NCBI GenBank assembly: GCA_029962745.1
Contig: CM057166.1
Location: 1,191,714 to 1,255,713 of the forward strand
Reading direction: 5' to 3'
DNA length: 64,000 nucleotides
From: Echinometra lucunter
Lineage: Eukaryota > Echinodermata > Echinoidea > Camarodonta > Echinometridae
Shown here: piece after piece, positions 36,501 to 50,200 of the stretch
Layout of the letters: the number at the start of each line of letters is the position of its first letter
Numbering within the stretch: position 1 is the stretch's first letter
Notes under the pieces: generated by a model
The model's input: the letters and a program-made list of their open reading frames with translations, nothing else
Told to the model about the DNA's origin: nothing
The model's database searches: none
Translations under genes and position numbers: made by a program

Positions 36501-38214
36501 AGAAATTGAATTTCCATTTGTTCTTCTGCTTGATTAAATCTTTCATTTTCAGATAAAATACGAGATGTTTTGCTGTTTGATATGCGACAAAAAAGGGGAC
36601 GTCTAAGAAACAACTTGGAGGTATAACGTGATAATTGTATGTGACTTAGCGGAGTGGTGTAGCCATAGGATGTAGCTAGCTGCATGTGGAGGAACAAGGA
36701 CACATGCGCACATTAAAAGAGAGAAAAATCAAAGACAAAAAGAGGAGAAAAGGAATTGGGAAAGAAAAAAAAACACATTAACATGAGAAGAAATGACAGC
36801 ATGTTCTACAATTCTCGCCCCCTCAATTTATGGTCTTGTTAAATTCTCTATTTCATCAACCAAAATAAGACCGGCGCCACAGATGATGTTGGCACGCCGC
36901 CCTTCCCTACCTTAATATCTGGATAGACTCTGGACCACTGGTTTATGTAAATCAAAGTGTTGTCATGTATTACTTGTACTTTTTAATCCCATATAGGTTG
37001 ATACGATCCGTATGATGATTTCGTTTTCGATTTGTTGTTCTCAACTTCATGCCTTGTTAATTTTTTTCCTGCATGTATTGCACTTCATTGCTTAATGCAA
37101 CTGAAAACAGGACCTACATATCAATGACTCTTGAAGAAGTGACATAAGAGAATTAAAGAGCACTTTGGGTAAATGATCTTTGAAGGTTTGCATGGTGGGG
37201 CAATTATTAGGGGGGTAGTCGTGAAAAGGACTGTTTAGGAAAGAAGGAATCGTCTTTTCGAACAGTAGGCTCCGTTCTTTGTCAGGATTTGTAGAAGTCT
37301 TGTACGAAAAAATAAACAACTGTCCTTTTCAGGACTACACCCGCCCTACATGGTGCATCCACAAACTCCTACTTAATATTGAAAAAGTAGGGGTGGTCGA
37401 ACTCGATTGAGGCCTTTTTTTCAAACTTGCGGGCACTTCTTGATCAAAGCAAGGCAGAGCTAGTAGTTTGACATTAAAAATGGGGACTCGACCTCCTTTG
37501 GGCTTTTCTCTTCCAAACCTGTGGACATTTCTTGATCAAAGCCCTTCCCATGAAATTTACTATCGACGCCCTTGATTCTATGATACCGCCACTCTTTTTT
37601 TTTTTTTTTTGCACCCGGGGGACTTGTATTGTGAAGCTTCACTGAAGCCTTAATGATTCAGTAAATATTTTCGAAAGGGAATAGTTATTCTGCCTAAAGG
37701 GCAGATGAATTCTGTCCTTCCGTATTCCACCTTTTTGTCACTGCCGTGCAGAAGGGTGGAAGTGAAAATGATGAATACTTTAAACTTGTAATTCGAGACT
37801 TTCCTTTCGAATGTTCCGGAGCGGACATCACGCGGTAGCACACCATGCAATCGAATATTCTGACTTCAAAACAACACGGAGCGGTACCACAACTTCTGGA
37901 GTTACATCAAGGAGGATACCACAGACTTACTTAAATAAGGAAGGTTGTCGAGACATTATCATCAGAGGAAAGTTTGTGCTATAGATGTTTTGCAGGTTCT
38001 TCGTTCGATGCCCTATTTCATAATTATCTGGATATACGAGAGGAAGGTTGATTTTTTTTGAAGAATTTCAAAATGGGTCGAGGTAAAATGCCCTTGATAC
38101 GCCGTATCACTACTGGTACCTTTACCCTACCGCGAAAGGTAAGAAATAATTCGATCTTTGTTTGTTATTTCAGGAAGCGCCCTCTCCCCATTTCCCTTCA
38201 CTCGGAAGCTCAAA

Positions 38215-38254
<40 letters not shown>

Positions 38255-41200
38255 CGTTCAAACCACATGCTTTGTTCTGGAACATGTTATGGAAGATGTC
38301 TGGCATAATTTAATTTTTTTTTAAAGATGTTTTCCATTTGAGTCCCACGTTTTGTTTCTTTTGAATTTAGTTTTTGCCCGCGAATAACGAAGTCATTGCT
38401 CACATCTTGTGTTTGAAAAGTGTTTTGAAAGAGATGAAATATTATCTTTAAATCTTCTGCTCCCCCTCTCTTCAATTTCGTTACTTACTTTTCCATTTAT
38501 GATTTCTTGTTGAGCAGCTTTTATTCTACTGATCGTCTTTGTATTTAGTTCAGTTGTCATTGTGAATTATGACAAACACTTGGTTTCCCATTATCGAAAA
38601 AAAAAAATAAATAAAAAAGAAGGGGTAATAATGCAGAGGAAATTTACAAATTCCGCGAGGTTAAAATGATTTAAGAAACAATCTGGGGGAAATTGTATGT
38701 GGTGTGCTTATCCAACGTATCAATTTTCGCCATTACCTCGACGAATCTCCGTTTGGCTTTTGTATTGAAAACTGTCTGGCGCCAGCTACGTTACTACAAC
38801 GGAAGTTTTGTTTTTCAATCGTTATATTTTGCTTATCTTGGGTGAGATGAGAAATGTTTCTAAACACCTTTGCAATTATTATCGACTTCAAAATGTCACA
38901 ACTTTTGAGGCTGCGATGTGTCCCTTTTCTAGCCATCTTTGCTCTTGACATAGTATTTCCTTCATTATTTGATTTTATATGAAAAAAAAATTATCCCAAT
39001 GATTTTTTTGTTCTCTCCGTCAGAAAAGTATCGCAAATCTTATATTTTCCTCTTCCTTCTCTCACTATTCGTTGTAAGCAGGTGCCTTTGTCTTGACAAA
39101 TGTTCCTTGCGCCACGGCCCCTACCCCTTATTTTTGAGGGAATTTTTTCCCATTTGAACAAGTTAGAAATGAAAACATATTATTTCACAATGTAAAAAAA
39201 GAGCAAAGCTGTTTAAGGCTATATTATGATATTTCCTATTATAACATTACTCGACCTTTATGACGGACATCTCCAACCGTGAATGAAGACTATCAAACCT
39301 TGACCAAGGCTGTAGAGAAGATCAAAAGATGCCGGCCGTTTGTTAGGTCGTTTCACATACTGAACAAGGGACATTTCTCTATGCCGTAAACTGTTGGTTT
39401 TTCCTGCGTCGTTCACATTGTTCGCACAACTTCGAGGAAACTCCAAACAGCAAAATATATATCCGCACACTTATTGATATTACAGATGAAGTCTCCCCCT
39501 TCTCGAATTTATTGAATAATGCAATATTATTATATTAATCAATTAATGTGAAATTGCTTAGGGCCTGTTGCATTGAAATAAACTCGATATATAGCATGAA
39601 ATACTGTAGATTCTTATTCGTTGTTTTTTTTTTTCGTAACCTTTAAAATGTTCATTCAGTATTGCTTATTGTGAAAAGATATTCGTGCTTTTCGATTACA
39701 CCAGTACCTTCGAGAACTTCATTTACACAAAAACAATTTTTTTGCTGATCTCAAGCCAAAGAACTTCTGTTTCAGTGGAGTTACAAACAGTGGCGATCTC
39801 AATGACATTCTTTCCTGTCGATAGGACGCCCGCTGTGGGCTTATTCCTGCCAATAATATCTTTGTAACGATTTCCTTTCTTTTAACCTCCGTCTCACCGC
39901 AAAACAGACTACACACTGACTCGAAATCGATCGCTTCTCGGTCATGAGGGTAATGTAATATTTTTTGATCGGTTTGCTATCGGTCTGGAGTAGGTAGCGT
40001 TGGTGTGACAGGGGTCTTTGACCGTTGCCTCCTGAGAAAGTATTTCATTCAAGTCACGTTTGCACGCTTGCTGTGTTACCATGGAAACTAGATGATATCA
40101 TGACCCCTACCAGGCTTCTTTTGTTTCATGTGATTGATGCTCAGTTTGTGTTTTTGTGAAATGTATATGTTTTTATGTAGAAAGACTGCAACTGGAAAAA
40201 AAAAAAAAAAAAAAAAAGAAGAAGAGAGAATGGCTATCACTGGTATTTCCATTCATTATACGTTCACCCCAAAGCAGCAAAATTTATTCAGATAATATCA
40301 ACTGAAGGGCCGGTATAAAGATTGCATTTTAAAAAAAAAATGCAAATAACTTACTGAACAATATTAGTCCATAAAGTTGACCTTCTGCATGTGTATTTAT
40401 AAATCTTTAAAATGTTGTTGCATTTTAGTTTTTGTGTGCCTTGAACATTACCGATTTTGAGCTTATTCCCTCGGAAATATTTGTAAGTTTTAAAGATATT
40501 TTATCAGTATTAGCGATATTTGAGTGGCAGACTTCCTTCGTAATATAGAGTCACCAAAGAGTCATTTTAAAGGGGATATTAATAAATAACAATCTTCTGA
40601 AACTATCTACCATCTCCCTTGTATGACAAAGTGGCATACTCTATCTGCAATTAATATGAGCGTATTTTTAAACTATTTGGATCATTTCATTGTCATGGTT
40701 CTAGGCATCCTTTTGAAAGAAGTCAGCCTTTGTCAGTCTTATTACATCGGAATTTCTCTCTCTCTCTCTCTCTTATTTAATATACAATTTTAGTTTATTT
40801 CTGTTGTTCTTGACAACCTAAAGCAAAATTGGTCTTTGAGCTAGACTAGATATGACCCATTATGAAATGATTTAGAGTAATGAAGACAGACAGAAGCTAG
40901 TAGATAAGTTATGTACATCCAGCTGGGTAGCATCATAGCTGCAGAAAAGCATTTACTTGTCCGCCTTCAGGAGAAATGAAAATCTCATTTTTTTAATGAA
41001 AATACGCTTTACTGTGTTTTACGTATGGAGGGTATTCCGTTTTCACTATGTCCTTTCCCTGAAACATAGGCTGGACGTGTTCGAATATATACATCCTATA
41101 TTACAGACCGAGTAATAGCCTCTTTCATTGATAATGCGATACGAGGAAAACTCAATCCGGATGGAACTAGACTAACCAACCCTGGTCAAAGCGTTCCATC

Positions 41201-44200
41201 ATATACTTTCTATGAATGGAGATGTATGGCTTTATTTGCACTCTCTTTATCTATTGATTTGATTTTCACTTCCCGTAAACATGAAAGATTGAAAAGGTGT
41301 ATTAGAAGACCTATATAAACATGTATAATTGACTGGTTTCTTAAACATTGACTTCAATGTGCACATCGGAATTATAATCACACTTTTTTTTTTAATATTT
41401 CAAATTATTTCAGTTGTTGCTACGGCAGGCAGTCATCAGTAGAAAATGGTTGCAGACTGCCTGAGGGGGAAAAATGTAATGCCCATAATCCTCGGAAGCA
41501 GTGCATCAGATGTAATTACAGAATTCTCTTGCCACAGAAAAAAAATATATATCACTATCTTTCAGGTGCCTTTGGGATCTTAAATTGCTGGAGAGCATAT
41601 TTCTCTTTTGTATGCATGCAATTTATACTTTGGGTATGCCAAATTGGCGTTTTCAGGAGCCCACACTGCGCGCCCCCCCCCCCCCCCCTTATCTCTGGTC
41701 CACTGATGAAGAGGAAAGCGGTGTAATATATAAGATTTCGGACGCACAATTAGTACCATTGTCTGCTAAGCAGTTAATGGCGATCGATAAATCAATCTAA
41801 TCGATGAGAATGCTTGCCTCTTGGTTAAGTTTGTATCTGTTTCAGCTTTTGTTATGATATTCTTTGGATGGCGCTTTTCATGCCTTTTTGTCATTAGGTG
41901 ATAAAGGATTAAATGCAGAAATACAAAATTGTACAACTTCATGCACTAACTTCATAACGTAATGAATTTTGGGAATATTGGCAGTTGTTGAAATACGATG
42001 AATGAAAGAGATCTCCTCGGATGCTGACCGTCTGATTATCATGATTATAGGAAGCTGTGCTTCCCAGGGAGTGCATCGGAACATTGAAGAGTGTACACGG
42101 TTGATGAATTCCTGGCTAGGCTAAGAATCCATTGTGAACTCCGCAAAGAATGATTGGATATTTATTATCTCGTGACTTCCTTCAACAAAATTAAGAAATA
42201 CATCTTTTGATATCAAACAGGTTTTGCCAGCGCAAGTTCAGTTCCAAAATAGCATAGAGAATGATGAATTACATCATAGTTATTTTTCGGGCATATATTT
42301 CTTCGCTGATTCTGAGGAAGCCCTAAGGCAACTTTAGTTCGTGAAGTCCATTCATAAAATTCTTAGACCTCGTGCAGAGGGGCACTTTTCCAATTTTCCT
42401 TTAATGAGCACCCCCACCTCTAAAATCGTTCCCTTTTGATCGATTTAGCATTGTATGAATAGGATTAGCCATATTTACCAGAAGTTTCTCATTCTAACTT
42501 TGAGGAGATTAAGAGAAATAGCAAGAGGTTTTGTTGGGAAGACTATAGATGAACCGTGTGCCTGTTATTAATGACCTGCTGATTTGAGTTTGATACCTGG
42601 CCTGACAGACAAACAAGCAGAGGATGTTAAGACCTTTCTTAGTACCATCATTATCTTGTCATCATATTTATATACACACATGCTTCACAGTTTGAACAAG
42701 CTCTTCAAGAGATACGCATGCTTTCCACCGTTGCTCTACAACAATTCAAGAGTGATTTTTGATGATTTAAAAGAAGAAACAGATTCTAAGTCAACTTGGA
42801 GCTTTTTGATAGAATGATTTACTTGACGCAGATGACATTGTTGGAAGCAAGCTTGCATTTTTGGATCGGATTTCAAGCGTTTCAAACAGGAATGATATTT
42901 GAGGTTTTACATTGACAAGATCAAAAGTCATTTTCTACGTTTGAGGCTCTCTTGCGGAAGACGTGTGCTATTTGTTTCTTAAGATTTGACTCTTAAAAGG
43001 TAGCCATAAAGCCTATAACACCTGGAACAAAAGAAATAAGGAGCAAAATTAATTTTGAATGATTTCATGATATATATTTTTTTCAACTGTGAATATGGAG
43101 CTTCGAGAGTTCCTGAATGCTTGTGAATTTTGACATGGAACATTGGCTGATATTAGACGTGCTTTAATGAACATTTCTATGTCATCTTTATAGAAAGGTT
43201 AGTTTCGTTATTTGTAAGAATTAAGGTTGTTCATTGAAAAGAATTAAGTTGTACAAAAATACGGTAAGGATATTCGCAAGGATATTGAAAGGCTGTGAAT
43301 ATCTGAAACATTTAGGTGATTACGTAACTCTTTACATGGAATATTGGCCGATATAGGGCATTTATTGTAATTTCTTTACCACAAAGAATAGAAAATAACA
43401 TTACATCTGATTCTTTGAAAGATATAAAGGGTAGTTTCTTTGAAAATATGAAAGGGTGTATGGTTTCTTCGGAAATGTTAAATTGTTTTGAAATAAGTTC
43501 TGACAACAAGGGATTAAAGAATGTGGCATTTTTAAGGTATCTTTAGACTTTGGATATTCAGTCAAGAAACTCCAAACATCTACTAGTACTTGATTCGAAC
43601 ATATCCCATTGTTGAAGTCACCTTGAAGAAAACACACTTTCGATTTTAGGAAGTCATCAAGCTGTGTGGAAGGAATAGCCTGCCAATGGAATGATCAAGT
43701 CCTTCTGTACACCTGAGATCTAGAGTACTTATCTCGAAGTTAGAGTGACTGCGTGAACTTCGTTTCAGATCCCCAGCGCATAACAAGGGTTGGAGTATCT
43801 TGATAATGGTGTTTGTGTGAATTTTCTTGTACTATGGTGAAAGCCGATGGTTTCTTGTTTGACATCTGAAATAACGTTTGACGGTCTTGCGTGAATTTCT
43901 TGAGTCGTATTTACTCCCCAAAATCTTTTGAAGTATACTACAAGGTCTTAAGAGATCAGGCTGCAACGCGATCAGAAAAGACAAGGACTATCTGCATTGC
44001 CATCATATAGATCTAGGCAGTGATTTACAGGAGATTTTGAAAGTCTACCCAAATGTTTTGGAGGAAGTTTGAGTGATATATATGGCGTTTGACAGGCCTA
44101 AGTAACCAGATACTAGACCAGGTATGTAAAGCCAAAGGTTGAAGTAACTTTTGAGTGATTGATGTGAAATGCTAGGTTTAGAACGCACTCGTGCTTCACA

Positions 44201-47200
44201 CCATTGAACAATATTCCACTGCCAGTAGCATGACTTAAGTCTTGTAGCGTCTTGGAGATTCGATTTCCAAAAAGTTACCCTAAACTTTTCGAAAACCTTT
44301 CCTGAACCCACCAATCCCTGGGCATAAACATGATAAAGGGGGGTTTGATAATCAATCCATTTCAAATTTAAGCGCCGAGAAATAGAAACATTAAAAAAGC
44401 CTCAACTCCCCCCCCCCCCCCCCCCAATGAATATATATGCATGGGTGTCCTACGCCGACCCTCCGAAAACGCCCTTGCCGTGAATCGACTGCATGAGGGG
44501 CCGTTGGCAGCAAGATAGTTTTAGAAACTTTTTGTTACCAAGATAGTTTTGCAGAATATATGAATATCAATTCGATTGAGATTTATATTCTTTCGTACCA
44601 ACATGATTTCCTTAGTATAGACGTAGGGTTTGATAATGTTTATGTCTTTTATTTTATCTAGTTTTCAGGAATATAGATTATAGCGATGTCGTTCTACGAA
44701 CATATTATTCCTTGCTTGAACTTAGCAGTCATTTAAAACAAATAACCACAAACATATCAATGAAAAAATCATGAAGATTGCTCTGGGGAAAAAAGGTTTC
44801 TGTGATTGCAAATTACCGGGGCGGGGGGGGGGGGGGGGCTTTAAAAAAAGGTAGAAGCCTTTGTCGGAAACACCAAGAAATAATAAAAACTTTTAAATGT
44901 AAGAATAACACTAATTGACAAGAAATATGCCATTTTGGGATGGGGACTAAGATAACATTCTAAAGTTCTGATATGACTAATGATCTCTAGATAATCTTGT
45001 GTTTTAGTGTGTCGTGTGTTCTATTTTTCACCATGGGAAACTGCCCATGTTGACTACTCGTACGTATTTCATTCTTATTGGGAGGAACAGGGAAATGAAA
45101 AACTATCCCCTGGGTGGGAATAATTGTGATTTAAGTCATACTTACATTTCCTTAGCAATGATTGTGTCAGAACCAAAATACGGACCAATAGAACGTTATG
45201 ACCTGTAGAATGTTGACCGCAATAATTGCTGACGATTGTTTATGGAACCATGAAGGTACAAAACTATTTCCATGGTAACACTAAACTATCATGGATCACG
45301 GACGTACTTACCTGACCAATAATAATTATTTCTCTGTATTTCTCTCTGTGTGTCTTGCTTTCTCTCTGGCACTCTTTAGGGATGTCTATCATTTTCTAAG
45401 ACATGGCCATCCTGTCATATTTGAGGTCAATCATATTTTGATCATCCATATTACGTAAGACTTGGCAGGCGATCGTTCTTAGAAATATTTTCCGCTAACG
45501 AAGGCTGTATGGGTTGGGTAGAGATTAAAACTGTCCATATGAGTTCATAAATGGCCATTCTGATTATTAATGTCGACATAACGAAACAGGCTAGAGAGCC
45601 TTGACACCCCCGGTGCATCCATCGTTTAGCCTTCTTGATAATGCAGCTTGTCACGTCGTTATCAATCTCGCGTCACTATATCAACAGCTCTTCGAGAAAG
45701 TCTTGGTTTATTAATTCTGGAATCTTTCAGGGGATCTCTATCTAGTGGAAAGGATTACTGCAAGAGAGACAGATAGCATGAACTGTCTTTCATAACAATT
45801 GTCTTTATTTCTCCTAGACATCATTTAGACTCGTCCATATATTTGAATGCTAGCAGACTTGATTGCTTTGTCTGTTTTAAGAATAGTGCAATTCGCTGTG
45901 TTTTAGCATCATGTTGGAATTCATCGTAATTAAACGAAATATTCTGGTAAGTCCTAGAGACTTGAAAAATATTTCATTTTTGTTATGAGGAGTTTCAAAT
46001 TTCATTTTATTATTCATTTATCGAGTTTTTATTTGACGCGTTACTTTAAGTTATAAATGTAATTATTTTTATATTCATTACATACAATTTCTTTTTGTTC
46101 TCTTCTATCCTGCTAACTGGTTCCATGTTATAAGAATAGTGTTATAGTGTAGATATTCAGAGCTATTAAACTTGATCTTGGCCGATAAAACATTTGTATT
46201 AAGAGTGATAGATTACTTCTGTGATTAATCGTAAAATTAATAAGCACTTTTATGAATTGTATTAATTTTTTATTCAGTTATCAACGATGGGATGTGTTAT
46301 AGATGGCCGGTGATTGCACTTCTTTTAATACAAGACTGGAAATATCCGTCAACTGGAAACGCAATCAGATGGACTCATGAATCTTCAGCCGTTGATTTTA
46401 TTACTTGTGAATATCATTGCTTTATGAGTGCCCCTAGCTGTCTACGGACGAACTGAAAAACAATCATCTTTGAGATACAACCATTGTTATAAACATATGT
46501 CATGATATCTGTTTGGATATAAATGACTAAATATCAGTTGTGGTATACTAGTACTGTCTTTGGCGGTAGGTATAGGGAAGGAGGCTGACGACGAGGAAAG
46601 TGTTTCCTTCTTTTCTTTTTCTTTTTCTTCTTTCTTTATTTCTTCTTTCCTTCTTAATTTTTTTTCACACTGCCTTTTTTGTGTTTGTTGTGTGTGTGTG
46701 TGTGTGTGGGGGGGGGGGCACATTTTTTAATTCAGGTTTCCCCATATTCTTGAGGGAGTTGTCCGAGGGCCATTTGAGAGTCGATGATTTGACTGACTAA
46801 AGGCCAATGTTTGAATGAGGGAGAGCAAATACCCCAATATGCCACCGAACTACATGTCTACTCAATCTCACCGCTCAAAGCCCAAGTTCATAGATGTCGT
46901 TTCTAATAAATGTCTATCCCGGATTTCATATGTCTAGTTCATTCACCTATAGAAACTCTTTGATTGAAAAAAAACCTAATAATACGAGCATAAAACCCCT
47001 AACCTTTGAAAGTATTTCAGCGATTTATTTAGTGGACTTCATACCGAATTCAATCGTCGTTCAACAAAACAAGTCACGTGGTACTAGGCGGAATGATGTC
47101 GAGAGGTCATGTACCTTAACCTTCAGAGCAGTCAAAGAATCATAAAGAAATTTTTCCTACTCCCAAATTATGCACTTCAACACTGCACTCCACTTAATAC

Positions 47201-50200
47201 CACCCAATCGCCCGTTCCTCATTTAGAAGGATTTTTAAATCTCATTTGCAACGTCATTTGAAATTGTGGAATCTACATTTGCTTTCCGGATGGAATCGTT
47301 TTTTCTTCCGGAGAGTTTGGAGGGTCGGACACTTTTCCAGGTTGGCTGAAGTTTCCTTCCTTTGGAATCGGGATTCAGGATTGCTAATGTGCTCAGACAA
47401 TGATAGTTAAGAGACTAGTTGCGATGTTATCATTATCATTAGCAAATCGATCAGTTTATCGATACTCAATTATTAGTTCCTCCCAGTGGACAGTGCACTT
47501 GACAACTTTTCAGCTTGTCTGAGCATTTCAGACATATCACCACGTGACGGGGGATTCTGTCCCCATAGATCATTCACTAACTTCGGGTCGTTCACTAGGG
47601 GCTCTTGGGATACCCATACTGACAGTCTACGAGACGGGAAGCTTACACTGTCCCGACAGCCCAAGAGATCCAAAATGTCGATCTCATGAACCATCAGAAA
47701 AAAATTCAGAATTCCCCAAAGCCAACATTCTGTGACGCCATTGGTAGTGGCCAAAGCGACACCCATAGATCAGACTTAAATAGAAAACTTTTACATTATC
47801 ATTGTTAAACATGCAGATCTTTGAAAAAATGTTTCCTATAATTTTAAATCATTACTCTTTTTTTTCTCTCTCTTCCATTGTAGAGTAATCTAGGAGACCG
47901 AGCAGTAAGTCGTTCCATGGATGACATCGGGATGACATCATCAGTGAATCGTAACCCGCTGATGACAGGGAAATCCCCGTTGGGTCTTGGTAGGACCACG
48001 CCCAAGACCAAACGTCATAAGAGGGTGGTGCCCATAGCAGCCAATGAGGTAGATAACCCGGTCAAGACCGGCTACCTGGAGGTCAAGAAAAGCGGCTCAT
48101 GGAAAAGGTAAAGAGTGATGAAAATATTTTCAATTCACAATTATGAGATATTTTCTTACATTCAATTTGCTATTCCTTTGAAAGAAGTGTATTAAATAAA
48201 CTTGGGTTTTAAACATAACTTTGTTAAGTCCAGTTGATGTCATCTTATACCAAATTAATGTCTAATGTCATGAGGAATTAAAGCAGTTATTGTTTTTATT
48301 TCCTGCATTCTAAAATCAACTTTAATCCATATTTCTAGTTCTTGTATGCTTTATGCAAAATAATATTCAGTTATATTTGTTTATACTGAGTCAGAATGTC
48401 ACAAAGAAAAAGGAATTCCTTGCCTTGAATCATAAAGATATCTAGGTACACAGACTTCGTAACTTACATTCTTAGTGTCCTGTAATATTTCTCTTAGCTT
48501 TTTTATTTTTATACAACCCTCCAATTCTAAAAGCTAACGGGATCATTTACGCACCGCTCAAACATAATCCGATCTATTTTATTCCACTGCTCTCGTAAAT
48601 ACCAGGTGATCGAGGTGGTTTATAGATCACACATAAATCATTCTGCATGATTCACCGTTAGATCGATACAGACATTATGATTGAACTATAATTATGATTA
48701 TTTTCCAACAAATGGAATAGTCAATGCTATTTCATAAACGTCAGAAAATGATTTAGTACCGTTATAGATCAAGTAATCAATCAGCATGATTCACAGTTAG
48801 ATCAGTATAGAATTTACCATCGAACTACTAGATCGTAATAATCCCGAGAAGTGGAAAAGTCACTGCTGTTTCAAGAACGTCATGTGATTTTTTGAGATGA
48901 AATAAATCATTCAGCACGATTTATTAGATAATTCAATACAGACATACCGACCGATGAAATAGTATGAAATTAAATGACATAGTTAACTCTATCTCATAAG
49001 CATAATAAGGAAATAATATAACATGAATACTTCAGTGTGATTCACAACTCGATCATGACATACATTACGATCGAACTTTGATTATGTTATGACCAAGGAA
49101 ATAGTCAATTGAATAGTCAGTGCCATCGATACTCCCCAGGGGATAGGATAAAAACAACTATTGTCATGATGTCCTACGAGATTACTCGAGTTTCCCAATA
49201 CTAGTGTTGTGACATCGGGGTTGTCCTATACCTGCACACACCTGTCGGTTCTTCAAACAACAGTTACACAACAAACCCATTCTCATTCAATTAAAATCAA
49301 TCCAACGTCTATGGTATAGAAAATAGTGTCCTTGCATTGTGGGCAATAGTCATTGATATAACGCTTATCTTGTCAGTGTAAGGAAGAAGACCATTGTCCG
49401 ATTGGTCCCGGCCTACAATAACATTCAATATATTCTCGCGTTTTCTGAAAAGAAACCACTGATCATCGAAACGCCTCGAGTATGGAATTTAGTATGAGGT
49501 CTTAACAAAACAGCAAATGTTGCTGATAGAAAATTTGTGAAAGTTAATTTGTATTTCCGTGAAATAAAAAGAATGTGGTACAAAGCGTGACTAGGACTTC
49601 ATGACGCGAGCAGCGAACGAAATACGTTAAAGGATTACAAATTGTTTACATTCTCTTCAAGCATCGGAACAACATTGGTTTATCTTTAAGTTTCAAGTAT
49701 TTTTCTCTTTTACAATTTGCCTTGTCAATTTAACTCTCAGAAAACTTATTAGAATCATCCTGGTTATTCATGTAATGTTTTTAACTCGCCTGCTGTACAC
49801 GTAGGGCAGATCTCATATATATATTTTGGTGTGAACATCATAAACTTATAGTAGGCAACATCACTTTCATCTAGTAGATTATCGAAAGCGGGTGAATTGG
49901 CGTATCCACCCTTGTAAAACAAGTACATTGGCACCCACGATACAAACATAGTAATTTGATGGTATATGTTCAAATTACATGGTGTACCATGGATAGTGGT
50001 ACTTTTTGACAAAGGCAATGAATTTTTGAACCGGTGTGCGACCCCCCCCCCCCCCCCCCTTTAAAGGATGGAAAGTCTTTGCAGGGAACATTAAGATTAA
50101 AGGTTTCTAGTTGTTGCAGAAGGCCTGCGCCACGTGGGGTTGTCCTGCTGCAACATTCTGTCTCTCCTGGAGATTCCGTCCTCCCCTTTTTCATCACACT

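Larger units (their letters stand above)
30536..47883 (+). other. Intron 1 of the PH gene, 17.3 kb
   Basis: The intron is mostly unique AT-rich DNA with homopolymers (T21 at about 31047, C14 at about 31731, C16 at 41673-41688, C18 at 44408-44425, G16 at 44823-44838, G12 at about 46707). It contains a long (TTC)n tract, small transposons and a candidate alternative first exon, listed separately. No other gene is supported inside it. Confidence 0.7.

Noticed and set aside
37092..37319. 75-residue minus-strand frame
   Set aside because: It overlaps the small inverted-repeat element and has no family resemblance.
43120..43640. Possible tandem duplication (ACATGGAACATTGG and ACATGGAATATTGG about 200 bp apart)
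   Set aside because: Similarity is limited to about 25 bp and the flanks do not align convincingly.
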